From: an uncultured Oxalobacteraceae bacterium
GTDB taxonomy: Bacteria > Pseudomonadota > Gammaproteobacteria > Burkholderiales > Burkholderiaceae
Reading direction: 5' to 3'
Assembly (NCBI GenBank): GCA_946478765.1
Contig: CAMLDH010000209.1
Location: forward strand, 1 to 6,924
Length of the DNA stretch: 6,924 nucleotides
Made by a program: the position numbers and the translations under genes. The notes beneath the pieces are model-generated. The model saw nothing but the letters and a program-made list of their open reading frames with translations, searched no databases and was not told where the DNA came from. This document shows positions 1-6,355 of the stretch, piece after piece. Position 1 is the first letter of the stretch, and each line of letters opens with the position of its first letter.

Positions 1-1059
1 ATGTGCCGACAGCTGCGGACCGTGCTCGACCAGTTTCAATCGTTCGAGAATATCGGGCCCCAGGAAAGACAGGCGGCGCACATCGTTCTTGTAGCCCGTC
101 GCCGCGATCACATGGTCAACCGTCAGCGCTCGTGTGCTGCCGTCAAGCGCCTTCAGCCGCAAATGCACGCGCTCGCCGGAACAGAACGCTTCCTGCAACA
201 CGTACCCCAGCAGTTGAGGAACCTGCGCCGCCCGCTCTTGCATGAACCACCCGGCCGCCGGTCCTGGAATTTTCGCAGTGCGAATGCGAAACTGGAGAGG
301 AAGATAGCGATAGATCCACGGCGCGTCGGCATAGATGCGGCTGCGCCATCCCGGTCCGATTCCGGACGCCGGCGCCCGCAGGCGTTGCAGCAAGGGACGT
401 GACGCCCCGCCCCAGGGCGAATCGCCGCAATCGATCTTCGGCTTGCGTGAAATGAGATGGACATTCGCCTGCGCCTCGTGCAGAAGGACCGCCAGGTCGA
501 TGGCGGAAGCCCCTCTTCCGAGTACCGCGACGTCGCGTCCCCGAAGTTTTCCGGGATCGCGGTGTTCGGCGCTGTGCGAATAGCATTCCCTGGGTAAGCT
601 CGCAAGCGGTTCCGGAATATACCGAAAATAATCGATGCCTACCGCCAGCACGACTTTGCGGGTCTTCAATGACCTGCCGCTTTCCATCGACAACTCGAAC
701 CCTTCGGGACACGGCTTGAGCGCCACCAGATTTTCATCCTCCAGGTCGGGCGCGAAGCGCTTTTGGAAAGCCTCGCCGTAAGAAGAGAATGTTTCAAGTG
801 GAATCGGCAGATCGAAATCGTGGTACGGAACCCCCTGTTCTTCGCAAAACCGGCGCAGCGTGAAGGTGCGGCCGGGATCATACAGCGTCGATGCAAATCC
901 CGCCGATTTCAGCAACATGCCTTTTGGCATAAGGGTCCGCCAACTCTGCATCGGGTTGCCAATGATACGAAAATTCGTATCATGCGCGCGCAAATGGGCA
1001 GCTAACGATAATCCAAAAGGGCCGGCTCCAACAATAGTGACATCGGTTGCAGTAGTCAT
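1..1059 (-). CDS. FAD-dependent NAD(P)-binding oxidoreductase (flavoprotein monooxygenase-like), C-terminus cut by window edge
   Basis: Probable flavin monooxygenase-type enzyme: FAD bound in an N-terminal Rossmann fold, NAD(P)H in a second; the substrate cannot be told. The frame runs without a stop from ATG at 1059-1057 through 353 codons to the left edge, so the C-terminus is missing. The N-terminus holds the FAD motif GAGPFG (residues 11-16). A second dinucleotide motif GRGASA lies at 181-186, preceded by a His-Ser pair at 162-163 and followed by AIDLA. DHVIAATGY at 315-323 is the ATG motif that joins the two domains in class B flavoprotein monooxygenases and lysine/ornithine hydroxylases. 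The start is supported by the immediate Rossmann strand and by AAGGA about 10 nt upstream (slightly long). No transmembrane segment is seen. A 17-bp palindrome lies 25 bp upstream and phaC ends 300 bp upstream on the same strand; cotranscription is doubtful. A class B-like or N-hydroxylating enzyme are both possible. Confidence 0.85.
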   Translation of the reverse strand, partial: MTTATDVTIVGAGPFGLSLAAHLRAHDTNFRIIGNPMQSWRTLMPKGMLLKSAGFASTLYDPGRTFTLRRFCEEQGVPYHDFDLPIPLETFSSYGEAFQKRFAPDLEDENLVALKPCPEGFELSMESGRSLKTRKVVLAVGIDYFRYIPEPLASLPRECYSHSAEHRDPGKLRGRDVAVLGRGASAIDLAVLLHEAQANVHLISRKPKIDCGDSPWGGASRPLLQRLRAPASGIGPGWRSRIYADAPWIYRYLPLQFRIRTAKIPGPAAGWFMQERAAQVPQLLGYVLQEAFCSGERVHLRLKALDGSTRALTVDHVIAATGYKNDVRRLSFLGPDILERLKLVEHGPQLSAH

Positions 1060-1084
1060 CGAGGTCTTTTCCTTGTGATGGGAC

Positions 1085-1101
1085 TTCCGGCAATGCCGGA
1101 A
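1085..1101. promoter_or_regulatory. 17-bp perfect palindrome, candidate operator upstream of the flavoprotein gene
   Basis: TTCCGGCA-A-TGCCGGAA: two perfect 8-nt arms around one central base, ending 25 bp before the flavoprotein ATG. The 1-nt centre is too tight for a good RNA hairpin with the full stem, so a dimeric repressor site is the more natural reading. It lies between any promoter and the ribosome-binding site, where a repressor would block transcription. No regulator gene is next to it in the window, so the binding protein is unknown. Confidence 0.5.
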
Positions 1102-1136
1102 TAGCGGGGGCCGATCGAGAAATTCATCCATGCGCT

Positions 1137-1155
1137 CGCACCTAGGATGGGTGCG
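1137..1155. repeat. Inverted repeat, 6-bp arms and 7-nt loop
   Basis: CGCACC (1137-1142) and GGTGCG (1150-1155) are perfect complements around a 7-nt loop. It lies about 80 bp upstream of the flavoprotein start and would sit in its 5' leader if transcription begins further upstream. No T-run follows on either strand, so it is not a terminator. It may be a structured leader element or chance in GC-rich DNA. Confidence 0.3.
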
Positions 1156-1250
1156 GTCCATCGGCCGTCATGTCCGCTCAAGGTTAGCGTACGAACCAGT
1201 GCGCCGGCTTTGTGAAGCATCAAATGCGCAAGGACAGCCGGTTCTCAAAT

Positions 1251-1285
1251 TGCAGGAGTCCTGCAGAAAACCGGCGCCGATCGGC
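1251..1285. repeat. Cluster of short palindromes in the phaC-flavoprotein spacer
   Basis: Three dyads lie within 35 bp. TGCAGGA-G-TCCTGCA (1251-1265) has perfect 7-nt arms. CGGCGCCG (1272-1279) and GCCGATCGGC (1276-1285) are self-complementary and overlap. The first has the form of an operator for a dimeric regulator. No promoter could be placed convincingly next to it. The rest of the 300-bp spacer (1060-1359) shows no credible coding sequence; its short plus-strand ORFs have no ribosome-binding sites or recognisable motifs. Confidence 0.35.
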
Positions 1286-1293
1286 ATTTCCTG

Positions 1294-1320
1294 CCGAAGA
1301 AACGCATTGCTTTTCTTCGG
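1294..1320 (-). terminator. Stem-loop after phaC, possible terminator
   Basis: CCGAAGAAA (1294-1302) and TTTCTTCGG (1312-1320) form a perfect 9-bp stem with a 9-nt loop. It starts 39 bp past the phaC stop, where a terminator is expected. On the minus strand the stem is followed by a mixed sequence with no U-run, so it does not fit a classical intrinsic terminator. It could instead be a 3'-end processing or stability element. Confidence 0.4.
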
Positions 1321-1359
1321 AGTACCGCACCGGATGGCTCGATGATGGGAAGGAACGGG

Positions 1360-3081
1360 TCAATCTGCCCGTTGCATTACATAGCGGCCGGGCGCCGCTT
1401 CGGTCGGCCGATAGCGTTCATTGCCCGTTTCCGATGGCGCAGGCACCATCGGTCCGGCGTGCGTCTTTAACCAATCGCGCCAGTGCGGCCACCAGCTTCC
1501 CGGCACCTCTTGTGCTGACGCATACCAGTCATCGGCTGTGCCGCCCAATACGCCGTCGATCCAGTAATTGCGCTTGTTTTTCGCCGGCGGATTAATGACG
1601 CCGGCAATGTGTCCGCTCGCCCCCAACGTAAAGACGGTATTCGTCTTGAGCAGTTGCGTACTCACAAAACAGGTACGCCACGGTACGAGATGATCTTCGC
1701 GCGAGGCATAGAGATAAGCCGGTATGGTTATTTTCGACAGGTCGACCGGCGCGCCGCACTGTATCGTTTCTCCCGGCAAACGCAGCTTGTTTTCCAAGTA
1801 GGTATTGCGCACATACCAGGTAAACATCGATCCCGGCAGATTGGTCGCATCCGCGTTCCAATAAAGCAAATCGAAGGCGGGGGGTTCCTTCCCCTTGAGG
1901 TAACTGTTGACCACATAAGGCCAGATCAGATCGTTCGCGCGCAGCGATGAAAACGTGACTGCCAACTCCTTGCCCGGCATCACGCCGCCCTTGCCGATCG
2001 CCTGTTCGCGTGCGGCGACGCTTTGTTCGGTCACCAGTGCGCCGATCTCGCCGGTATCGCTGTAGTCGAGCATGGTCGTCAGCAAGGTCATGCTCGCGAC
2101 TTTATTGTCGTCCCATTCCTGCATCACGGAAACCGCCGATGTCAGCAACGCGCCGCCGATGCAAAAGCCCAACGCATTCACTTGCTCCACGCCGGCGACA
2201 TCGAGCGCGACGTCGATTGCCTGCATCACGCCCTGCTGCAGATAATCATCCCATGTCAGGCGCCCCAATTCAGGCGTGATGTTGCGCCATGAAAGCATGA
2301 ATACCGTCGTGCCTTGCTCGATCAGGTAGCGCACCATGGAATTGTCCGGTTGCAGATCGAGGATGTAGAACTTGTTGATGCAAGGCGGGATGATTACCAG
2401 CGGACGTTGTCCGACTTGCGCGGTCAGCGGCTTGTACTGGATGACTTGCATCAGCTGGTTTTCGTAAATCACGTCGCCTTCGGTCACCGCAATATTTTTT
2501 CCAACCTCGAACGCTTGTTCATCGGACATCGAGATCCGCCCCTTGGCCGCATCCTGCAGGAAAAGCTCGGCGCCCTTGACCAGACTTTGCCCCTTGGTTT
2601 CCAATGCGAGTTGTATCGCTTCCGGATTGGTCATGAAGAAATTGGCCGGGCTGATCGCATCGATCACCTGGCGCATCATGAAGCGCAATTGCGCCTTGGC
2701 CGACTCGGACAATGGCGCTGACTCCAATCCCTGCTGCAGAAAATTCGAATAGGTAATATAGCTGTGTTGCAGCGTATAAAAGCGCGGATCGGCACGCCAC
2801 GCGTCGGCTGCGAATCGCTTGTCGTTCGCTGCCGGAAAAATCAGCGCAAGCTGCACAAGGCCATTGATCCAATTGACCCAGAAGCGCGATACCTGCTGAA
2901 ACTGCGGCATGCCGGGCAGGTCTGTCGCGGACAACGCCGATGCGTCGTTTGCAGGCGCCTGCCGCGTGCCGACATCCGCTTCCGCTTCCGGTGCGTGATC
3001 GCCAAAGCGGTATTTACGTCGCTCGCCGGGGAAAGAAAGATGCGTCACAAATTCTCTAAGTTCATTCGATTGATCGATCAT
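1360..3081 (-). CDS. phaC: Class I poly(3-hydroxyalkanoate) synthase
   Basis: Polymerises (R)-3-hydroxyacyl-CoA, usually 3-hydroxybutyryl-CoA, into PHA on cytoplasmic storage granules, releasing CoA. The 573-residue length fits class I enzymes (about 560-600). The N-terminal PhaC domain spans roughly residues 65-235, including SPANFFMTNPEA (144-155) and PPCINKFYILDLQP (232-245). The alpha/beta-hydrolase core follows, with the lipase-like box GFCIGG at 305-310. The triad is visible: nucleophile Cys307, Asp463 in SREDHLVPW and His491 in GASGHIAG. The conserved INPPAKNKR (496-504) and the Trp-rich SWWPHWRDWL end are present. Spacing of the triad closely matches the Cupriavidus necator enzyme as I recall it. 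The start is supported by GGAG at 3087-3090, 5 nt before ATG. No phaA, phaB, phaR or phasin gene lies beside it in this window, suggesting a stand-alone or second synthase. Short-chain monomers are likely by similarity, but specificity cannot be read reliably. Confidence 0.97.
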   Translation of the reverse strand: MIDQSNELREFVTHLSFPGERRKYRFGDHAPEAEADVGTRQAPANDASALSATDLPGMPQFQQVSRFWVNWINGLVQLALIFPAANDKRFAADAWRADPRFYTLQHSYITYSNFLQQGLESAPLSESAKAQLRFMMRQVIDAISPANFFMTNPEAIQLALETKGQSLVKGAELFLQDAAKGRISMSDEQAFEVGKNIAVTEGDVIYENQLMQVIQYKPLTAQVGQRPLVIIPPCINKFYILDLQPDNSMVRYLIEQGTTVFMLSWRNITPELGRLTWDDYLQQGVMQAIDVALDVAGVEQVNALGFCIGGALLTSAVSVMQEWDDNKVASMTLLTTMLDYSDTGEIGALVTEQSVAAREQAIGKGGVMPGKELAVTFSSLRANDLIWPYVVNSYLKGKEPPAFDLLYWNADATNLPGSMFTWYVRNTYLENKLRLPGETIQCGAPVDLSKITIPAYLYASREDHLVPWRTCFVSTQLLKTNTVFTLGASGHIAGVINPPAKNKRNYWIDGVLGGTADDWYASAQEVPGSWWPHWRDWLKTHAGPMVPAPSETGNERYRPTEAAPGRYVMQRAD

Positions 3082-3153
3082 GAGTTCTCCGTAAAAGGCA
3101 TGGAACAGAATGCGCCAATCCGCTACATTCTTTGTTCAAGCCAAATTTCAGCT

Positions 3154-3177
3154 TGCCATGCGGTTTGGAATGCCATG
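3154..3177. repeat. Direct repeat TGCCATG in the phaC upstream region
   Basis: TGCCATG occurs at 3154-3160 and 3171-3177, 17 bp apart, about 70-95 bp upstream of the phaC start. A related inverted copy, GGCATGG, lies at 3097-3103. The position would suit a regulator site for phaC, but no convincing sigma70 or sigma54 promoter was found in 3082-3200. The link to regulation is a guess. Confidence 0.2.
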
Positions 3178-3199
3178 TGATTGAAATCAAACAGTTTTC

Positions 3200-3499
3200 A
3201 TGCGGACCGAAATCCGGCATGCGCATTGCAGGATTAATGCGGCACAAGAAAATCGCTCGCCATCCTCCGATATGGAGAAATGGCCTGAACATTTCGCTGT
3301 ATGCGATCCTTGGGCTAACATCTGCTGCCTAGGCAAGGATTACCCAGAAGAATTTAAAAAGAAAATGGAAAAATGGGAAAGGGATGGCAAGAAAATCACA
3401 ATGGACGCTGGAAATTTTATCTCTCCAACGGATTCCAGATGGATTCGGAAAGTGGTTGAAAGTAAAAAGAGCATAATCAATCCAGCAACTGCTCCTTAG
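3200..3499 (+). CDS. Small hypothetical protein, divergent from phaC, unrecognised
   Basis: Open frame of 99 codons ending at TAG 3497-3499, the only coding candidate on the plus strand between the large genes. I do not recognise the product. From an internal ATG at 3272 (75 codons) it has a protein-like composition: aromatic and Cys-rich at first (CDPWANICC), then a strongly charged stretch PEEFKKKMEKWERDGKK likely to be helical, then a region with several polar residues, Trp and basic residues. The part before 3272 looks less protein-like, so 3272 is my preferred start, but neither start has a Shine-Dalgarno sequence. There is no signal peptide or membrane segment. Codons from about 3340 to 3480 are clearly more A-rich than in the neighbouring genes, which fits recent acquisition or a decayed fragment. 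It may also not be translated. Confidence 0.4.
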   Translation: MRTEIRHAHCRINAAQENRSPSSDMEKWPEHFAVCDPWANICCLGKDYPEEFKKKMEKWERDGKKITMDAGNFISPTDSRWIRKVVESKKSIINPATAP

Positions 3500-3685
3500 C
3501 AAGCAGGAAGCCACCGTCTTAAGATGGTTTTGTGCAATGTCATACAGTCCCGCAAGAAGTCGCTCAGCACTTCAGCATAGGCTGCCTCCATGCCCCTGCG
3601 CTGCGTGAAATCCTCATACACTTTTCGTTTCGTCATCGGCCGACTGAGCGTTGTTCAGGTCGATAATCGGGCTTGAAAGAGACAT
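3496..3685 (-). other. Two very short minus-strand ORFs, possibly one frameshifted gene remnant
   Basis: An ATG at 3685-3683 opens 23 codons (MSLSSPIIDLNNAQ...) ending at TGA 3616-3614. In another frame an ATG at 3636-3634 opens 46 codons (MTKRKVYEDFTQ...) ending at TAA 3498-3496. Removing one A from the AAAA run near 3622-3625 would fuse them into a protein of about 62 residues reading ...ADDETKVYEDFTQRRG..., with a charged, helix-like middle and end. I recognise neither part, and neither start has a Shine-Dalgarno sequence. The tail overlaps the end of the plus-strand small ORF. This may be a broken gene or chance. The rest of 3500-3802 shows nothing else that I can support. Confidence 0.2.
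3513..3528 (+). terminator. Weak hairpin after the small plus-strand ORF
   Basis: ACCGTC (3513-3518) pairs with GATGGT (3523-3528), with one G-U pair, across a TTAA loop, and TTT follows. It starts 13 bp after the TAG of the small ORF. A 6-bp stem and a short T-run make at most a weak intrinsic terminator. Confidence 0.25.
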
Positions 3686-3802
3686 GGCCGATTAATTTCA
3701 AGCTTTGAATACTTACCGCGCATGAGGCCATCGCGCTTCCAAAAAGAAGTGCCCGTGCCCATCGCATCCGCGGCAGCACTACACGCTTGTGCGGCGATTA
3801 CA

Positions 3803-5059
3803 TTACAGATTGGTTTCGGAAATGATTTTCCATTGGGCGCCTTCTTTGGCCCAATACTGACGCTTGCGAATGGAAGAGTTCCTGCTCTTCCCGACCAGCG
3901 CATCCTCGGTAAATGTTCCGACGATCAAATCGTCGCGGCCGGGATAAAGGAAGAAGGTAACGTCGCGTAATTTAATCGATAGACTCTTCACGCCGTTGAA
4001 AATTTGCGTCTGCTTGCCAAACCATGTCGCAAAGTCTTCGCCGCGTTCGGATTTGAATTGGCGCGAATAATTTTCGATCAGCCGCTTGGTGTCCAAGCTT
4101 TCCAGATCACGCCGCCATTCGTCCACCATCTTGATCGCAATATTGCGATCGTTAGTCCATTTTGTCTTGTTGACAAATTCCACGTGCTCGCTGATCACGA
4201 TCGGTGTCTTGCCGATTTCAATGGAAGCGATAAGCTTGTTCAGATCCGGGTTGGTCAGGACGACGCATCCGTCCGAGGACAACGGCGGGCGGCTATAGCT
4301 GTCCGATGGTGTGCCATGCAACCAGATGCCGGAGCCGCTGCGGCCATTCAATTTGTCCCATTCATTCGGATAATTGATCGGCAACGCACCGGTGCCGTAA
4401 AAATCGGGAAGCCGGGCGCCGGGCAAACGGCTGGTGATGTAATACACGCCGATCGGCGTTTTTTGATCGCCGGCCTTGAGCTTGTTGATACCGAGTTTGC
4501 CCTGACTGATGTAGTAATCCGTGGCGAACTTCAGTTGACCGCCCTGATTCTCATAGACGTATAGGCGCGAGCGCTTCGCATCGACTACCAGCACGTGCTT
4601 TTGGTCTTCGCGCAGTTGCAGGATGGAACGCGGCACCAAGTCCGGGTCCGGCCGCTCGCGCAAGGATTTCAGGCGCACCATTGCTTCTTCGCGCAGATTC
4701 TTGAGATTCTCGTCCGCCCCTTTCACCGCGCCAAAGGCGGCGACCTGCTGCGTATGCATCAGAAACAGATCGCCACGGATCAGATGGCCCAGCCGGAAGT
4801 TGGGATAGGCTTCGACCAGTGCGTCGGCTTTCGCTTCCGCAGCACGCAAATGATTGGCGGCGAGTTCCTTGTAGAGTTCGATCAGCAGCACTTCAGGATC
4901 GGGTTTGGCGCGCTCGGGCGCCGCGATGGTCGGATTTTTCGCCAATGACGGGGACGATATTGCCCAACCGCTTCCGGCCAATAGCCAGGACAGCCCGAAA
5001 AACAAGACACGCTCGATCGTGCTGGTCCGAGCGCATGTATTTGGTCGAAAACGAGACAT
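3803..5059 (-). CDS. Exported L,D-transpeptidase (YkuD domain) with NTF2-like C-terminal domain
   Basis: Probable periplasmic enzyme making 3-3 peptidoglycan cross-links or attaching proteins to the wall. The 418 residues read as follows. A signal peptide has its hydrophobic core at about 18-33 (likely cut after GWA, 31-33). TPR-like helices lie at about 56-105. The YkuD catalytic domain spans about 153-290, with KTPIGVYYI (200-208), His248 in WLHGT and catalytic Cys265 in SSDGCVVL. The canonical Arg two residues after Cys is Val here. The C-terminal part (about 308-418) looks like an NTF2/SnoaL fold, starting VDEWRRDLESLD and ending QWKIISE. This order resembles proteins named L,D-transpeptidase Cds6 family. 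The ATG (5059-5057) shares its A with the TGA of the upstream TPR gene (TGATG), pointing to translational coupling; AGGAG lies about 14 nt upstream, too far to be ideal. No clear terminator follows. Enzyme class is firm; the exact reaction (cross-linking, hydrolysis or protein anchoring) is open. Confidence 0.92.
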   Translation of the reverse strand: MSRFRPNTCARTSTIERVLFFGLSWLLAGSGWAISSPSLAKNPTIAAPERAKPDPEVLLIELYKELAANHLRAAEAKADALVEAYPNFRLGHLIRGDLFLMHTQQVAAFGAVKGADENLKNLREEAMVRLKSLRERPDPDLVPRSILQLREDQKHVLVVDAKRSRLYVYENQGGQLKFATDYYISQGKLGINKLKAGDQKTPIGVYYITSRLPGARLPDFYGTGALPINYPNEWDKLNGRSGSGIWLHGTPSDSYSRPPLSSDGCVVLTNPDLNKLIASIEIGKTPIVISEHVEFVNKTKWTNDRNIAIKMVDEWRRDLESLDTKRLIENYSRQFKSERGEDFATWFGKQTQIFNGVKSLSIKLRDVTFFLYPGRDDLIVGTFTEDALVGKSRNSSIRKRQYWAKEGAQWKIISETNL

Positions 5060-6180
5060 CAGTTACCCGTACGCTCCTGCTTGATTTGCCACTTCCCGCC
5101 TTGCTTGGTCATTATCAGGGTTTTGCGGCTGGATACTTTCAAGCGATTGGACGTATACACCTGGCGGAATTTGACGGTTGCGGTGTTGCCGCTGATCGTT
5201 ACATGCGGTGATTCGAGCTTGACGTCGATGCGGCTCTTGCCTTCGATGCGGGCATGGCGATCCTCTGCCCATGCCTTGCGGGATTCGCCATTCGGCGTCT
5301 GGAAATCACTGCCGTAATGATTCAAATAACTTTTCACGTCCTGCGCGCTCCATGCCTTGGCCCAGCCATTGACGGCGCTGAGCACCTCGTCGCGATCGGC
5401 ATCGTCGTTATGGGCCGGTTTGGCCGACTCCGGTTTGGCCGCCGCGGCTGAAGCAGGCACTGATGCGGCCGGCGCGGGTTTCGCGGGTTTCGCCGCTGCC
5501 GGCGCTGCAGGTTGAACGACCGCATGCGCCGGCGGCGCTGCCTTCGGCGCTTGCGCCACTACGGCAGCTGGCGGCGGCGTCTTCGGCGCGGCTGGCAGCG
5601 GCGCCGCTGCGGCTTTTGCATTCATGTTGCCTGCCAGCGAATGCAGCAGGGTCAATTTTGACTTTGCCGCCGAATTGGCGGAATCAAGTTGCAGCGCCTT
5701 GTCATACGCCTGGCTCGCGAGTTTGGCGTGGACATCGCCCAGGTTTTCGTAGGCAGTCGCGTACGCAGGATTGGTGCGAATCGCCGTATCGAGCGCTGCG
5801 CGGGCCTTGGCATATTGACCGCTGGATGCATATAAAACTGCAAGGTTGTTATAGGGCTCCGGCAAGTCAGGAAAATCTTCGGTCAGCTTGGTAAATACCA
5901 CAATCGCTTCGGCCGCCTTGTTCTGCTCGGTCAGGATCACGCCCTTCAAGAACCGCATCTGTGCATCGCGTGGCCGCTGCGCGAGGAACGCATCGGCTTT
6001 TGTGATCGCCTCCGCAAGCCGTCCGGCACGCAACAGTTTCGACACGTCTGCAGACTCATCCGCAAATACTGGCGCTGCGAGCAACCCCCCCAACAAGCCG
6101 GAAAGTACGACAGTCTTGGTTAACATGTGGCGCAGGCCCGGATTCGGCGTGAGGCGAGGGAAGCAGAGCATGGTTTTCAT
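5059..6180 (-). CDS. Exported TPR protein with Ala/Pro-rich linker and NTF2-like C-terminal domain
   Basis: Likely periplasmic scaffold or partner of the downstream L,D-transpeptidase. Numbering from ATG 6180 (373 residues): signal peptide core at about 21-37 with cleavage after PVFA (37-40). TPR-type helical repeats span about 45-180, for example LPEPYNNLAVLYASSGQYAKA. An Ala/Pro/Lys-rich, presumably flexible linker runs about 187-256. The C-terminal domain (about 264-372) contains VNGWAKAWSAQD and ends GKWQIKQE; it resembles an NTF2/SnoaL fold and the last domain of the neighbouring transpeptidase. The start is uncertain. TTG at 6183, ATG at 6180, 6171 or 6126 are possible, and none has a clear Shine-Dalgarno sequence. 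ATG 6126 gives a neat signal peptide (MLTKTVVLSG...), while ATG 6180 gives a long n-region but lies well placed behind the promoter. Its stop overlaps the next start by one base. No catalytic motif is visible, so binding or targeting is the likelier role. Confidence 0.88.
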   Translation of the reverse strand: MKTMLCFPRLTPNPGLRHMLTKTVVLSGLLGGLLAAPVFADESADVSKLLRAGRLAEAITKADAFLAQRPRDAQMRFLKGVILTEQNKAAEAIVVFTKLTEDFPDLPEPYNNLAVLYASSGQYAKARAALDTAIRTNPAYATAYENLGDVHAKLASQAYDKALQLDSANSAAKSKLTLLHSLAGNMNAKAAAAPLPAAPKTPPPAAVVAQAPKAAPPAHAVVQPAAPAAAKPAKPAPAASVPASAAAAKPESAKPAHNDDADRDEVLSAVNGWAKAWSAQDVKSYLNHYGSDFQTPNGESRKAWAEDRHARIEGKSRIDVKLESPHVTISGNTATVKFRQVYTSNRLKVSSRKTLIMTKQGGKWQIKQERTGN

Positions 6181-6220
6181 CAATATTGTTATGTAGCAAA
6201 AAGAAGGTCACAGTATATCT

Positions 6221-6250
6221 TTTATACTCCGAAAAAAGCGCGCAAATCAA
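6221..6250 (-). promoter_or_regulatory. Probable sigma70 promoter for the TPR/L,D-transpeptidase unit
   Basis: On the minus strand TTGATT (6250-6245) is the -35 and TATAAA (6226-6221) the -10, with 18 bp between. Transcription would start near 6214, giving a leader of about 33 nt to ATG 6180. A second TTGATT lies 10 bp further upstream (6260-6255), a helical-turn repeat that could be a regulator site. A nearby TATACT (6218-6213) is a good -10 but has no fitting -35. Confidence 0.5.
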
Positions 6251-6328
6251 CCTGAATCAAACGCCATTACGGGTAGCAATTGATCAAAATGCGACGCTTT
6301 CAATGCGTATATAACAACCAGATTACCG

Positions 6329-6355
6329 GCAATTATCGCAATTTTAGCAATTCGG
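6329..6355. repeat. Three GCAATT copies at exact 9-bp spacing
   Basis: GCAATT starts at 6329, 6338 and 6347, as GCAATTATC, GCAATTTTA and GCAATTCGG; a further copy lies at 6276-6281. The array is about 80-110 bp upstream of the proposed -35 of the TPR gene. It could be a regulator array or a short slipped tandem repeat. Apart from this and the promoter, 6184-6500 holds no gene that I can support. Confidence 0.35.

Noticed and set aside
143..712. Minus-strand ORF of 189 codons inside the flavoprotein
   Set aside because: It is in another frame of the continuous flavoprotein reading frame (1-1059), which carries clear FAD and NAD(P) motifs; the shadow has an Arg/Gly/Ser-rich, non-protein-like composition.
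1251..1265. PhaR binding site
   Set aside because: The dyad is GCAG-N5-CTGC, the opposite order to the CTGC-N-GCAG pattern known for PhaR, and it lies downstream rather than upstream of phaC.
1130..1595. Overlapping plus-strand ORFs in the phaC-flavoprotein spacer
   Set aside because: They run into the antisense of phaC, lack Shine-Dalgarno sequences and show Arg/Ser/Cys-rich composition typical of noncoding frames.
2314..2721. Plus-strand ORF of 135 codons within phaC
   Set aside because: Antisense shadow of phaC coding sequence, caused by GC-rich codon bias.
3178..3189. TGATT-GA-AATCA dyad upstream of phaC as a regulator site
   Set aside because: Arms are only 5 bp in AT-rich DNA and do not match the usual TTGAT-N4-ATCAA FNR pattern; easily due to chance.
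3740..3802. Imperfect inverted repeat after the L,D-transpeptidase stop as a terminator
   Set aside because: GCCGCAC and GTGCTGC pair with one mismatch, but there is no U-run and the stem is weak, so I do not call it.
3655..3903. Minus-strand ORF of 82 codons across the end of the L,D-transpeptidase gene
   Set aside because: About 100 bp of it is an out-of-frame shadow of the transpeptidase C-terminus; the remainder has no recognisable pattern and no start signal.
4004..4564. Plus-strand ORF of 186 codons
   Set aside because: Antisense to the L,D-transpeptidase catalytic domain, which is well supported; no motif or ribosome-binding site seen.
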